Shown here one piece after another: positions 30,765 to 41,986 of a stretch of 64,000 nucleotides of DNA (positions are counted from its first letter, which is position 1; each line of letters begins with the position of its first letter). The translations under genes were made by a program, and so were the position numbers. The DNA comes from Citrobacter koseri (GTDB lineage Bacteria > Pseudomonadota > Gammaproteobacteria > Enterobacterales > Enterobacteriaceae). The stretch spans positions 1 through 64,000 of the forward strand of contig UAVY01000001.1 in the NCBI GenBank assembly GCA_900446925.1, read 5' to 3'. The notes under the pieces were generated by a model that saw only the letters and a list, made by a program, of their open reading frames with translations, did not search any database and was not told where the DNA came from.

Positions 30765-31218
30765 CTACTCTTTCCCCCAGTAATGCCTGCAAATCCTGCT
30801 TCAGGGTCGACATCTTGCTGGCGTATTTCTCTTTATGTTCTGCATCTTCAATCAACTGCACAATCGTTTCTGAAAGCGTTTTGCCACGTCGCTGCGCGAG
30901 TCCCGCCAGACGCTGCCAGACAATAAACTCCAGATCGATAGACTTCTTGCGCGTATGTTGATGCTCGGCATTAAAGTGTCGTTTACGCCGTGCTCGTATG
31001 GTCTGCTTCATACGGTTTAACAGCGCAGGATTCATATGCTCTTCAATCCAGGCATTTACCCGAACCGGTTCATTTTCGAGGGTTAGCAACAAATCAACGG
31101 CTTCTTTGGCAGCACTGGCTTCCACGTACCGGGTAATCAACTCCCCTTCGCGGTGCTTCTTCACCAGATACTTCCATTTCCAGCCGCTTTCAAGGTTTTC
31201 AAGTTGTTGATATTTCAT
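30765..31218 (-). CDS. matP: MatP, Ter macrodomain organiser
   Basis: 150-aa DNA-binding protein that recognises matS sites in the terminus macrodomain and links to ZapB at the divisome. The N-terminus [20 protein letters not shown] begins a four-helix bundle. A ribbon-helix-helix ([20 protein letters not shown]) and a coiled-coil tail follow, ending ...DLQALLGKE. An extra G near 30775 hides the true stop at 30765-30767. Divergent from lonH. Confidence 0.95.
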
Positions 31219-31403
31219 TGCGCTCTCAACGTTACCGTGTAACTCCTATCAGAATATCAGTTTTTTGGGCATCTGAAGAAAAGAATATCCAGCCTGTGAA
31301 CTCTCACGCGTCATCCCGCACGTTTACATTCGCTTTCCGCGTGTGCAGCGTTGCCTGTTACGGTATAATCGCGTTTTTTACAACAGACTAAAAAACCTCA
31401 ACT

Positions 31404-33172
31404 TTGACCATTACGAAACTTGCATGGCGTGATCTGGTTCCTGATACCGACAGTTATCAGGAAATATTTGCACAGCCACACTTTACTGACGAAAGCGCCA
31501 CCCTACTCAGCGATACTCAACCGCGACTGCAATTTGCGCTGGAACAACTTCTCCAGCCCTGGGCGTCGTCCTCTTTTTATGCTGGCGAAAGCGCCGGAAG
31601 AGCCCGAGTATCTCACTCTCCTTTCTGATGCGGCCAGAGCGTTGCAAGCCGATGCCGGTCAGCTGACCGGGGGGCCATTACGAAATTTCGGGCCACACCA
31701 TCCGTTATCGCGCAGCAGAAAAAGCAGAAGACAATTTTGCCACGTCGGCGCAGGTTGTCAGCGCTGACTGGGTTGAAGCCGAACAGCTGTTTGGCTGTCT
31801 GCGCCAGTTTAACGGCGAAATTACGCTGCAACCGGGTCTGGTGCATCAGGCTAACGGCGGCGTTCTGGTGATCTCCTTACGCACCCTTCTGGCGCAGCCG
31901 TTGCTGTGGATGCGTCTGAAGGCGATTGTCAGCCATAACCGATTCGACTGGGTCGCGTTTGACGAGTCGCGTCCGTTGCCGGTCTCTGTGCCGTCTATGC
32001 CGCTCAAGCTGAAAGTCGTGTTGGTCGGCGAACGTGAATCGTTAGCCGACTTCCAGGAAATGGAGCCGGAACTGGCTGAACAGGCGATTTACAGCGAATT
32101 TGAAGATAATCTGCAAATAGTGGATGCCGAAACCATGACCCAGTGGTGTCAGTGGGTTCAGCACACGCTTAAACGCAATAATCTGCCAGCGCCAACGCCT
32201 GATGCCTGGCAAGTGCTGGTACGCGAAGCCGTTCGCTACACGGGAGAACAGGACACGCTTCCACTGTGTCCGCTATGGATTTCCCGCCAGTTCAGAGAAG
32301 CCGCGCCCGCTGTGCCAGGACGGGACATGCAGCGCCGAACAGCTCGCCCTGATGCTTGCCCAACGCGAATGGCGTGGAAGGCTATCTTGCGGAGCGCATG
32401 CAGGACGAAATCCTGCAAGAGCAGATCCTGATTGAAACGGAAGGCGAGCGCATTGGTCAGATTAACGCCCTTTCCGTCATTGAATTTCCCGGCCATCCGC
32501 GCGCGTTTGGCGAGCCTTCACGCATCAGCTGCGTCGTTCATATTGGGCGGACGGTGAATTCACGGACATCGAGCGAAAAGCCGAGCTTGGCGGTAATTAT
32601 TCATGCCAAGGGGATGATGATCATGCAGGCTTTCCTGATGTCGGAACTACAGCTTGAACAGCAAATCCCGTTCTCCGCCCTCGCTGACCTTTGAACAGTC
32701 CTATAGTGAAGTGGATGGCGACAGCGCCTCAATGGCAGAACTGTGCGCATTGATCAGCGCTCTGTCCAACGTGCCGGTTAATCAAAATATCGCGATTACC
32801 GGTTCCGTCGATCAGTTTGGACGCGCTCAGCCTGTTGGCGGCCTGAACGAAAAAATTGAAGGCTTTTTCACAATTTGTCAGCAGCGTGAACTGACGGGTA
32901 AACAAGGCGTTATTATTCCGGCAGCTAACGTAAGACACCTCAGCCTCCAGCCTGCGCTGTTGCAGGCCGTGGAAGAAGAGAAATTCAGCATCTGGGCAGT
33001 AGACGACGTAACAGACGCACTGCCGCTTCTGCTTAATCTGGTGTGGATGGCGAAGGTCAGACAACATTGATGCAGACCATCCAGGAACGTTATTGCCCAG
33101 GCTACACAACAGGAAGGACGTCATCGTTTTCCCTGGCCGCTACGTTGGCTAAACGGGTTTATACCGAACTGA
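31404..33172 (+). CDS. lonH: LonH (YcbZ), Lon-like protease domain protein
   Basis: About 586 aa, with a TTG start ([17 protein letters not shown]). An N-terminal AAA-like region is followed by a C-terminal Lon-type serine protease domain. The catalytic Ser lies in [13 protein letters not shown] and the catalytic Lys in [12 protein letters not shown] perfect -10 TATAAT is at 31364-31369. At least eight extra bases (near 31590, 31670, 32308, 32382, 32550 twice, 32625, 32680) plus one missing G near 33048 and one extra T near 33092 break the frame. All resolve to the family length, and the protein ends ...LNGFIPN. The stop overlaps the FadR site of fabA. Physiological substrates are unknown. 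Confidence 0.93.
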
Positions 33173-33186
33173 TCGGACTTGTTCAG
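33167..33186 (+). promoter_or_regulatory. fabA: FadR operator of fabA
   Basis: AACTGATCGGACTTGTTCAG matches the FadR activator site known upstream of fabA. It overlaps the lonH stop codon (33170-33172). FadR activates fabA when acyl-CoA is low. Confidence 0.85.
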
Positions 33187-33202
33187 CGTACACGTGTTAG
33201 CT
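33185..33202 (+). promoter_or_regulatory. fabA: FabR operator of fabA
   Basis: AGCGTACACGTGTTAGCT, the palindromic FabR repressor site at fabA, next to the FadR site. FabR senses unsaturated acyl-ACP/CoA. Confidence 0.87.
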
Positions 33203-33240
33203 ATCCTGCGTGCTTCAATAAAATAAGGCTTACAGAGAAC

Positions 33241-33760
33241 ATGGTAGATAAACGCGAATCCTATACAAAAGAAGACCTTCTTGCCTCTGGTCGCGGTGAA
33301 CTGTTTGGCGCTAAAGGCCCACAACTGCCGGCACCAAACATGCTGATGATGGACCGTGTCATCAAAATGACAGAGACTGGCGGTAACTTCGACAAAGGTT
33401 ATGTTGAAGCTGAGCTGGATATCAATCCAGATCTCTGGTTCTTCGGATGCCACTTTATCGGCGATCCGGTTATGCCGGGCTGCCTGGGTCTGGACGCAAT
33501 GTGGCAGTTGGTTGGATTCTATCTCGGCTGGCTGGGCGGCGAAGGTAAAGGCCGTGCGCTGGGCGTAGGTGAAGTGAAATTTACCGGTCAGGTTCTGCCA
33601 AGCGCGAAGAAAGTGACCTACCGTATTCACTTCAAACGTATCGTTAACCGTCGTCTGATCATGGGTCTGGGCGGATGGCGAAGTTCTGGTTGATGGCCGT
33701 CTGATCTACACCGCCAACGACCTGAAAGTAGGTCTGTTCCAGGACACGTCAGCGTTCTGA
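33241..33760 (+). CDS. fabA: FabA, 3-hydroxydecanoyl-ACP dehydratase/isomerase
   Basis: 172-aa essential enzyme introducing the cis double bond for unsaturated fatty acids. The hot-dog fold active site is [20 protein letters not shown], containing the catalytic His and Asp. One extra G near 33669 changes frame after LIMGL; the restored end is [20 protein letters not shown]...DTSAF. The gene cannot really be broken, which makes this site a clear marker of sequence error. Regulated by FadR and FabR sites just upstream. Confidence 0.97.
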
Positions 33761-33857
33761 TCGCGGACATCTCCAGGTCTGATAAGCGTTGCCACAAGCG
33801 CGGCGTTATTGCCGGATGGCAGCATAACCACGTTATCTGACCTGCCTGTAAAAAGGC

Positions 33858-33888
33858 GAAACCTCCGCACTGCGGAGGTTTCTTTTTT
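33858..33888 (+). terminator. fabA terminator
   Basis: AAACCTCCGC ACT GCGGAGGTTT followed by CTTTTTTCT, between convergent fabA and rmf. Confidence 0.92.
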
Positions 33889-33902
33889 CTAAAGAGACAG
33901 AA

Positions 33903-34071
33903 TCAGGCCATTACTACCCTGTCCGCCATGGCTTCTCGCCAACCTCCCAGCCAGTGCGACCTCTGATTCAGCGTCTGATAGGGACACATTTCTTTTGAGC
34001 GTCCGGCAATGCCGGCCCTGATATCCACGTTGATGTGCCCGTTCCAGGCGATCTCGTTTTTGTCTCTTCAT
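33903..34071 (-). CDS. rmf: Rmf, ribosome modulation factor
   Basis: 55-aa basic protein that dimerises 70S ribosomes into 100S particles in stationary phase. It starts MKRQKRDRLERAHQRGYQ. An extra G near 34017 shifts the frame; the corrected continuation is AGIAGRSKEMCPYQTLNQRS and WLGGWREAMADRVVMA. The stop is TGA at 33903-33905. The gene is in its usual place after fabA on the opposite strand. Confidence 0.93.
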
Positions 34072-34271
34072 GCCTCGTTTCCCTCATCTTCATGTCTGGT
34101 GGAAAAGAAAACAGTGATTACGAAATGTGCAATCACAGTAAACGAATACCGCGAAAAAGTTGTCCCGTCAATGCGCAAAATTCACGCCATTGTCATATTT
34201 GTGAGCTACTCAATAAATCATTTGTACAAAAATTGTGAGCCAGAACAGCTATTTTCACCGGGCAGAAAAAC

Positions 34272-34308
34272 AAAAAAACCGCCCCCGGCGACGTGCCGAA
34301 AGCGGTTA
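34272..34308 (-). terminator. pqiC terminator
   Basis: On the minus strand AACCGC...GCGGTT is followed by TTTTTTGTTTTT, 20 nt after the pqiC stop. It ends the pqiABC operon. Confidence 0.85.
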
Positions 34309-34327
34309 AATTTACAATATTTTTAAC

Positions 34328-34890
34328 TTATGGTATTTGCTTCAGCGCCTGAGCGATAGCGGCGGCTTCCTGATTCCAAGCGGCTGCCAGCACCTTGACC
34401 ATTTCGTCATACCCGTCCTGCTGCTGCGCGGTTTCGATGTGGAATGGGGCGCTTAATCAACTGCCCTGATGGTTCAGTAGCCACTCCCCACTTACGATAA
34501 CTTTGCCATCGTAACGGCCATGAAATCCGTCACCGTCACGTTAAGCGTATCCTGCACGCTGCCCAGCGGCTGTGAGGCAACCACCCAGCCCGGAAGCTGG
34601 GCGCTCAGATTCGCCACCAGCGTATTGCGCAACTGCTGGTCCAGCGGGCTGGCCCAAAGATTGTTACTCGCAATCACGTACTGCACATCACTGGTTTGAT
34701 ACACCACGCCGTTGCCCGCCAGGTAGTCCGGCACCGAAACCTGTTCCACCCACAATAAGCGGTTTCCCTGGCTTGCCGTACTCTGTACGCCCCCTTGCGC
34801 GACGGGTAGCTGGTAGTAGCTCTTGTTTTCTCCGCTACTGCTACATGACGTTAACCAGAACGCCATCATCACCACTAGCCACTTTTTCAT
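34328..34890 (-). CDS. pqiC: PqiC (YmbA), outer-membrane lipoprotein of the Pqi lipid-transport complex
   Basis: 187-aa lipoprotein. Signal and lipobox MKKWLVVMMAFWLTSCSSSG; ABC-type auxiliary domain (NRLLWVEQVSVPDYLAGNGV, SPLDQQLRNTLVANLSAQLP). Two missing bases (T near 34520, G near 34460) and one extra C near 34440 disturb the frame; the corrected tail ends ...AQALKQIP. PqiC forms the outer-membrane end of the PqiB tunnel. Start overlaps the pqiB stop (ATGA). Confidence 0.92.
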
Positions 34891-36528
34891 TGTTTCGCCC
34901 TCTTCGGCTCTGGATCTTTCTTGTCCTTCGCTTCAAATACCAGCGCGTTGCTCTTTTCGTTCAGCGTTTTCAATACCGGTTGCAGTTCACGGAGAACCTG
35001 ATCAAGACGCTGCATATCCGCCACCATCTTGTTATACGCCGCGGAGCCAGGCTGGAAGCCCTGCATGCTGCGGTTCAGTTCGCGCAAGGTGTTCTGCATA
35101 TCCGCCGGAAGCTGCTGCATCGACTGGCTGGAGGTAATCTTGTTCATATTATCCAGCGTGGTTTGCAGATGCTTCATCGTCCGCTGGCTTTCCGACAGCG
35201 TATTGGTCGCCTGTTGAATCATCGGGTTCAGCGGCAGGTTATTAATTTTATCCAGCGCTTCCATCAGACGCTGCTGGATTTGCGCCAGACCGCCGCTTAC
35301 CGTCGGGATGATCTGATAACCGTTAAACTCATGAATGCCCGTAATTGGCGGCTCTTTCGGATAGAAGTCCAGATCAACATACAGCGCGCCAGTCACCAGA
35401 TTGCCCGTTTTCAGTGAACCGCGCAGGCCGCGTTTGAGCAGTTCGGCCAGATGCGCGCCGACATCCGTCTCTTCGCCCAATTGTGCTTTCAGGCGTTCCG
35501 GCTCAATGCGTACCAGCACCGGAATACGGTAGTCAGTGTTAAACACCTGACGCATATTCGGCGCAAAGAAAGGCACTTTGCTGACCGTCCCCAGGCGAAT
35601 CCCGCGAAACTCCAGCGGTGCGCCCGGTTGCAGGCCGCGAATCGAATCTTTGAAGAACATCAGATAGTCGATGTGGTCGGTATACAGCGAATCCTGAATG
35701 CTTCGCTGATCGTCATACAGGCTGAAAGCGGTTTTTTCCGCAACCGGCTGCCCCAGTTCAAGCCCTTCCGGCACGTCAAAGCTCACGCCACCGCCAAACA
35801 GCGTGCTTAGCGATCCCATTTCAACCCGCATACCGGCAGAAGTCAGATCCACCGCGATACCGCTGTCCTTCCAGAAACGGACGTTGCTGGTCACCAGGCG
35901 ATCGTTTGGCGCATTAATGAAGAGTTGATAGCTGATGGAACGCTTTTGCGGATCGAAGGTGCTGGTTTCAACCGAGCCAACGCGGTAGCCACGGAAAAGC
36001 ACCGGATCGCCCGGACTGAGCTGCCCGGCTTTTTTGCTGTCAAGAATAACGCGAATGCCTTTCGCATCTGGCGGCGCCAGAGGTGGGGAATCCAGCAACT
36101 GGTAATCCTCCAGCCTGTTACCTTTCGTCCCCGGCTGCAACTCAATATATGCCCCGGACAGCAACGTGCCTAAGCCGCTGATCCCTTCACGCCCGACCTG
36201 CGGTTTCACCACCCAAAAGACCGAATCTTTGTGCAGCAGTTTTTCCATGCCGGAATGCAGTCTGGCCTTGATCTCTACATGCGTAAGATCGTCGGTCAGC
36301 GTCGCGCTTTCCACCACCCCCACATCCACGCTACGGCTCTTGATGGTGGTCTTACCGCCTTCAATACCTTCGGCATTCGTGGTGATCAAGGTGACTTCAG
36401 GCCCCTGATGGCTGTAGTGATAAAACAGCACCCATGCCCCAATCAGCGCAGTGACGATAGGGAATATCCACACGGGGAGACCAGTTTTTTACCTTCTGCA
36501 CTTTGGCTTCCCCATTTTTAGATTCCAT
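34887..36528 (-). CDS. pqiB: PqiB, MCE-domain periplasm-spanning lipid-transport protein
   Basis: About 546 aa. MESKNGEAKVQKVKNWSP at 36528, one membrane helix (VWIFPIVTALIGAWVLFYHY), then three MCE domains: TTNAEGIEGGKTTIKSRSVDVG, an ILDSKKAGQLSPGDPVLFRG repeat and a PLEFRGIRLG repeat. A C-terminal coiled coil follows (RLMEALDKINNLPLNPMIQQ onwards). It forms a hexameric needle from the inner to the outer membrane. An extra C near 36478 separates the N-terminus from the main frame. Confidence 0.95.
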
Positions 36529-36532
36529 ACTG

Positions 36533-37787
36533 TCAGGACTCCTCATGGCCTGGTTCAGGTTCACGATCCCACGACAGACGCGGATCAAAGGTCATCGCAG
36601 AAAACATTGTCATAATGACGACTAAAGCAAACATCAATGCACCCATCGCTGGATAAATATTCATTAACCCCCCCATGCGCACCAGCGCAGAGAGTACGGC
36701 AATTACAAACACATCAATCATTGACCAGCGGCCAACAAATTCCACCACCTCATAAATCAGGTGCATTCTTTCACTGTCGCGTTTGCCATGCCCTTTCGCA
36801 TCCCAGCACAGCCAGGCAATCGCAATCATTTTTAGCGTTGGCACCATAATACTGGCAATAAAAATAACCGCCGCCACCGGATAAGACCCTTCACTCCAGA
36901 GCAAAACGACCCCGGCGAGGATCGTAGAAGGCATCTTCGATCCCAATAAATCGGTGATCATGATCGGCATGATATTCGCGGGCAGATAAAGCATGATCGA
37001 CGTAAATAACAGGGCCAGCGTCCATTGCAGGCTGTTTTTGCGTCGCACATGACCCTTTGCATGACAGCGCGGACACACTAATTCATTCTCCGGGAGAATG
37101 GCCGTACAACAGGAGCAGGAACGCAGTCCCTGGCGGATGCCGGTAACGCCAGGTTTCAGCGGCTGCGCCAGCACAGGCATCGGCGTAATATCGTCCCATA
37201 ACCAACGGCGATCGACGCACTGAAACGCGCGTAATTGCAGGATGCAGAAAAAGCACCACGGAATAAAACTGCTTCCAACCCCGATATCCCCGTAAGCCAT
37301 CAGCTTAACAAAACTGACCAGCACGCCTGCGAGGAAGATCTCCGCCATCCCCCAGGTTTTTAGCTGGAACAGCACGCGCGCCAGAACCTTTTTCACACGT
37401 AGCGGCAATTCGACGCGATTCACAAGCAATAATATCGTCACCAGACAAAAAGCCGGAACCAGCTGGACAAAACAGCAAAAAGAAGGTGCCAAGGCTGGCG
37501 TAATTTTCCGAAAACATGACGCCGGGGATTTCAAGCAGCGTAACTTCGCTCCTCACACCCGCGACGTTCATATTTACGAAAGGGAAAAGATTGGAAAGCA
37601 GCAGCATAAACAACGCCACTAACGAATAGGCGGTAGGACGCTGCCTTGGCGCGTCCCACTCGGTCGTCAGCGTTGTGCCACATCTTGGACATGCCGCTTT
37701 CTGCCCATGCTCAAGGTGGGGCAACGCCACCAGCATGTCACATTGCGAGCATAAAATGTGCTTCGCAGCATGATGATGTTCGCACAT
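36533..37787 (-). CDS. pqiA: PqiA, inner-membrane component of the Pqi system
   Basis: 417-aa polytopic protein with two PqiA domains. Each is preceded by a zinc-ribbon-like pair of CxxC (CSQCDMLVALP...CPRCGTTL and CSCCTAILPENELVCPRC). It was first found as paraquat-inducible (SoxRS) and now belongs to the MCE lipid-transport machinery. One extra T near 37470 in LLFVQLVPAF breaks the frame; the corrected length equals E. coli PqiA. It is first in the pqiABC operon and lies 14 nt downstream of uup. Confidence 0.95.
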
Positions 37788-37801
37788 ATGCGCTCCTTTA
37801 A

Positions 37802-39711
37802 TTATGCGCCATTCTTCAAGGCTTCAAGATACTCCCAGCGCTCAAAGGCTTGTTCAAGTTCCTGCTCTGCGTGACTCAAATCGGCCAGAACTTTTTGCGT
37901 ATGATCATGCGGTTGGCTGAAAAAGGCGGCATCCGCCACCTGCGCCTGCAACGCTTCCAGTTTGGCCTCCAGCTCTTCCAGTAACTGGGGGAGCTGTTCC
38001 AGTTCGCGTTGCAGTTTATAGCTTAGTTTGTTACTGCCGCGCTTTACAATTTCTGCTTTCGGGGCAACCACTTCCTCAGTTTTCTTGACGACGGGTTGTT
38101 TAAACGCCAGATGCTGTTCCTGCTGACCACGCGCATCATGGTATCCGCCGACATAGCGACCAATCTTACCGCCGCCCTCGAAGATCCAGCACTCGGTCAC
38201 GGTGTTATCCACAAACTGACGGTCATGGCTCACCAGCAGGACAGTTCCCTGATAGCCGTCAATCAACTCTTCCAGCAGTTCCAGCGTTTCAACGTCCAGA
38301 TCGTTGGTCGGTTCATCGAGAATCAGCAAATTGCTGGGTTTCAGGAACAAACGCGCCAGTAAGAGGCGGTTACGTTCTCCGCCAGACAGGGCGCGAACCG
38401 GCGTCATGGCGCGCTTGGGATGGAACAGGAAGTCCTGAAGATAGCCCAGCACATGACGCGGCTTACCGTTAACCAGCACCTCTTGCTTACCTTCAGCAAG
38501 GTTATCCATCACGGTTTTATCGGGATCCAGTTCCGCGCGATGCTGATCGAAATAAGCTACTTCCAGCTTCGTGCCGACATGAATACGTCCGCTGTCCGCC
38601 TGAAGCTGGCCCAGCATCAGTTTCAGCAACGTGGTTTTCCCGCAGCCGTTAGGGCCAATTAAAGCAATCTTGTCGGCACGCTGCACCTGCGCGGAGAAAT
38701 CGTTTATCAGCTGCTTGCCGTCAACCTGATAGCTGACGTTTTCCATTTCGAAAACAATCTTGCCGGAGCGGGCCGCTTCTTCGACCTGCATCTTCGCCGT
38801 CCCCATCACTTCACGGCGTTCGCTGCGCTCGCGGCGCATCGCTTTCAGGGCACGTACGCGACCTTCATTGCGGGTACGGCGCGCTTTAATACCCTGGCGG
38901 ATCCAGACTTCTTCCTGCGCCAGTTTGCGATCGAACTCGGCATTCTGTAACTCTTCCACACGCAGGGCTTCTTCTTTCTCCAGCAGATACTGATCGTAAT
39001 CTCCCGGATAAGAAAACCAGTTTGCCGCGATCGAGATCGACAATGCGGGTAGCCATATTGCGAATAAATGAACGGTCGTGAGAAATGAAAATAATCGTCC
39101 CGTTGAAAGATTTCAGGAACGTTTCCAGCCAGTCGATCGTTTCAATATCCAGGTGGTTGGTCGGCTCATCCAGCAGCAATACGCGAGGGTTTGCTGACCA
39201 ACGCCCTGCCCAGCGCAGCTTTACGCAGCCAGCCGCCGGAAAGCGAAGAGAGCGCCGCGTTAGGATCGAGCCCAAGCTGCGCCAGCACTTCATTAATACG
39301 GTTTTCCAGTTGCCACAGGTTGTGGTGGTCGAGCTGTTCCTGCACCCGCGCCATCTCATTGAGATTTTTATCGCTGGGGTCGGTCATCACCAGGCGGGAA
39401 ATATCGTGGTAACGTTTCAGGTATTCAGCCTGCTCCTCGATCCCTTCCGCAACGAAATCATAAACGCTGCCTTCGACATTACGCGGCGGATCCTGTTGCA
39501 GACGCGCGACGATCAGATCCTGCTCGTAAATGATGCGTCCGTCATCCAGTCCCTGTTCGCGGTTGAGGATCTTCATCAGCGTTGACTTCCCGGTGCCATT
39601 ACGGCCCACCAGGCACACGCGTTCGTTATCCTCGATATGCAGCTCTGCGTTATCGAGAAGCGGCGCGTCGCTAAACGACAGCCATGCGCCATGCATACTG
39701 ATTAATGACAT
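37802..39711 (-). CDS. uup: Uup, ABC-F family ATPase
   Basis: 635-aa cytoplasmic ABC-F protein with two ATPase cassettes and no membrane part. Walker [10 protein letters not shown] and GPNGCGKTT; signatures [15 protein letters not shown] and [14 protein letters not shown]; Walker [16 protein letters not shown] and [15 protein letters not shown]. The inter-cassette linker is basic and the C-terminal coiled coil binds DNA. Linked to ribosome function and to precise excision of transposons. Extra A near 39193 and extra T near 39012 split it. Confidence 0.96.
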
Positions 39712-39723
39712 TTACTTTTCCTT

Positions 39724-41833
39724 TCAGGCTGCGGTAATCAGCCAGCAGTTGTGGATCTGACGATTACGGGCAAAGTCCTGAGAAAGCGTTTTTTGCGTAA
39801 TTTCTTGTGCTTTCAGTCCCAGCGCCGCCAGGCCGTCCAGATCCATACGGAATCCGCGTTTGTTGTTGGAGAACATGATCGTGCCGCCTTTGCGCAGCAG
39901 ACGTTTCAGATCTTTCATTAACACCAGGTGATCGCGCTGCACATCAAACGACTCATCCATCCGTTTTGAGTTGGAGAACGTCGGCGGATCGATAAAAATC
40001 AGATCGAACTGTTCATTCGCCTCACGCAGCCAGCCCAGGCAGTCGGCCTGAATCAGGCGGTGCGCACGGCCGCTCAGCCCGTTCAGACGCAGGTTGCGTT
40101 CAGCCCACTCCAGATAGGTACGCGACATGTCCACCGTAGTGGTGCTGCGTGCGCCGCCCAGCCCCGCATGTACGCTGGCGCTGCCGGTATAGGAGAACAG
40201 GTTAAGGAAATCTTTGCCTTTGCTCATCTGACCCAGCATCCGGCGCGCAATACGGTGATCGAGGAACAGACCGGTATCAAGATAGTCGGTCAGGTTAACC
40301 CATAAACGCGCGTTATATTCGCTGACTTCAATGAACTCACCTTTCTCGTTCATCTTTTGATACTGGCTTTTGCCTTTCTGGCGCTCACGGGTTTTTAACA
40401 CCAGTTTATTCGGCGCCATCTCCAGTACCAACAGCGTGGCGGCGATGATGTCGAACAGACGCTGACGCGCTTTCTGCGCATCAACCGTTTTCGGCGGCGC
40501 ATATTCCTGAATCACCACCCACTCGCCGTAGCGATCGACCGCCACATTGTATTCCGGCAGATCGGCATCATACAGGCGATAGCATTCGATCCCTTCCTGG
40601 CGCGCCCATTTCTCCAGCTTCTTAATATTTTTGCGCAGGCGGTTGGCGTAATCTTCCGCCACCGTAGCAGGCTTGCTGTCTGGCGTTTTTTCCGCCAGAT
40701 GATAGTTTTTCTGCACGCAGTCCAGCGGGCCATTTTTGGCTTTGAATTGCTTATCCGCGCGCAGTTGCAGGCAGTTCAGCAGATCCGGCGAGGCGCTGAA
40801 CAGCGACAGGCTCCAGCCGCCGAACTGATTTTTCATGGTGCGCCCCAGCAGGCTGTGCAGCGCAATCAGCGCCGGTTCGCTGTCCAGACGCTCACCATAC
40901 GGCGGGTTGCTGATTACCGTACCGTACGGCCCTTTCGGCAGCGGATTGCTCAGTTGAGCGACATCTTTTTACCTCGAAGGTAATCAACTCACCGATGCCT
41001 GCGCGACGGGCGTTGCTACGCGCACGTTCAATCACGCGGGCATCGCTGTCAGAACCATAAAAATGCGAGCTATATTCCGCAAGCCCTTTACGGGCGCGGG
41101 TTTGCGCTTCTGCTTTGACTTCCTGCCAGATAGCCTCATCATGCTGCGCCCAGCCGCTGAAGCCCCAGTGACCACGATGCAGACCCGGCGCGCGATCGGT
41201 CGCCCACATTGCGGCCTCGATCAGCAGCGTACCGGAACCACACATCGGGTCGAGCAGCGGCGTTCCCGGCTGCCAGCCGGAACGCATCACGATGGCCGCC
41301 GCCAGCGTCTCTTTAATTGGCGCCAGACCGGTACGATCGCGATAGCCGCGCAGGTGCAGACCATCGCCGCTCAGATCGAGGGCAATGCTGGCAGTGTCTT
41401 TGTTCAGCCAGACGTTAACGCGAATATCTGGAGATTCACGATCGACATTAGGACGCGGCAGGTTTTTACGCGTGAACGCATCAACAATCGCATCCTTTAC
41501 TTTCATCGCACCATACTGGCTGTTGCGAATGGTGTCGTTCAGCCCACTAAAATGCACGGCAAAGGTGGCATCTGGATTAAAAATCTCTGTCCAGTTGATT
41601 GCCTGCACGCCGAGGTACAGGTCTAAATCGCTGTAGACCTTGCACTCTCCCATCGGCAGCATAATGCGCGAGGCCAGGCGGCTCCACATTAAACTCTGGT
41701 ACACAAGCCGCGTGTCGCCCTGAAAATGGACACCACCCTGAACCACCTGGCAATCCGCAGCGCCCAGGTTTTCAAGTTCAGTTTTTAACAGCTCTTCCAG
41801 CCCGCGGGCCGTACTGGCAAACAGAGAATTCAT
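39724..41833 (-). CDS. rlmL: RlmKL, fused 23S rRNA G2069/G2445 methyltransferase
   Basis: 702-aa bifunctional enzyme. The N-terminal half holds a THUMP domain and the RlmL m2G2445 methyltransferase ([21 protein letters not shown] motif). The C-terminal half is RlmK, the m7G2069 methyltransferase ([39 protein letters not shown]). The halves appear as separate frames only because of an extra A near 40970, after ITFEVK. The corrected length matches E. coli exactly. Confidence 0.96.
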
Positions 41834-41986
41834 ATTGTCACTTTTACTCTAAGAAAATTGCTGCGCATTATACACAAAATCTTTCGCGTTGCCTCGCAGC
41901 GACAAGCGTGAAGGATGGGGCTTATATAGCTAATCTGGCGTTCATGTCATAAGATTGAAGGCTTATTTCCGTTCGAGGGCTGTACA

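Noticed and set aside
30142..31218. 358-codon frame fusing MatP with sequence antisense to ompA
   Set aside because: Read-through caused by an extra G that removes the matP stop; the part beyond ALLG is antisense to ompA.
33241..33760. fabA (and asnS, rmf, uup, ompA, etc.) as pseudogenes
   Set aside because: Each is restored to the exact family length by one-base corrections in homopolymers, and several are essential. Error is far more likely than decay.
34072..34271. Short frames upstream of rmf
   Set aside because: No start signals or homology; the region is the rmf promoter and spacer up to the pqiC terminator.
40970..41833. rlmL and rlmK as two separate genes
   Set aside because: The break falls inside a conserved stretch (ITFEVKDV) at an A run; removing one A gives the fused 702-aa protein usual for enteric bacteria.
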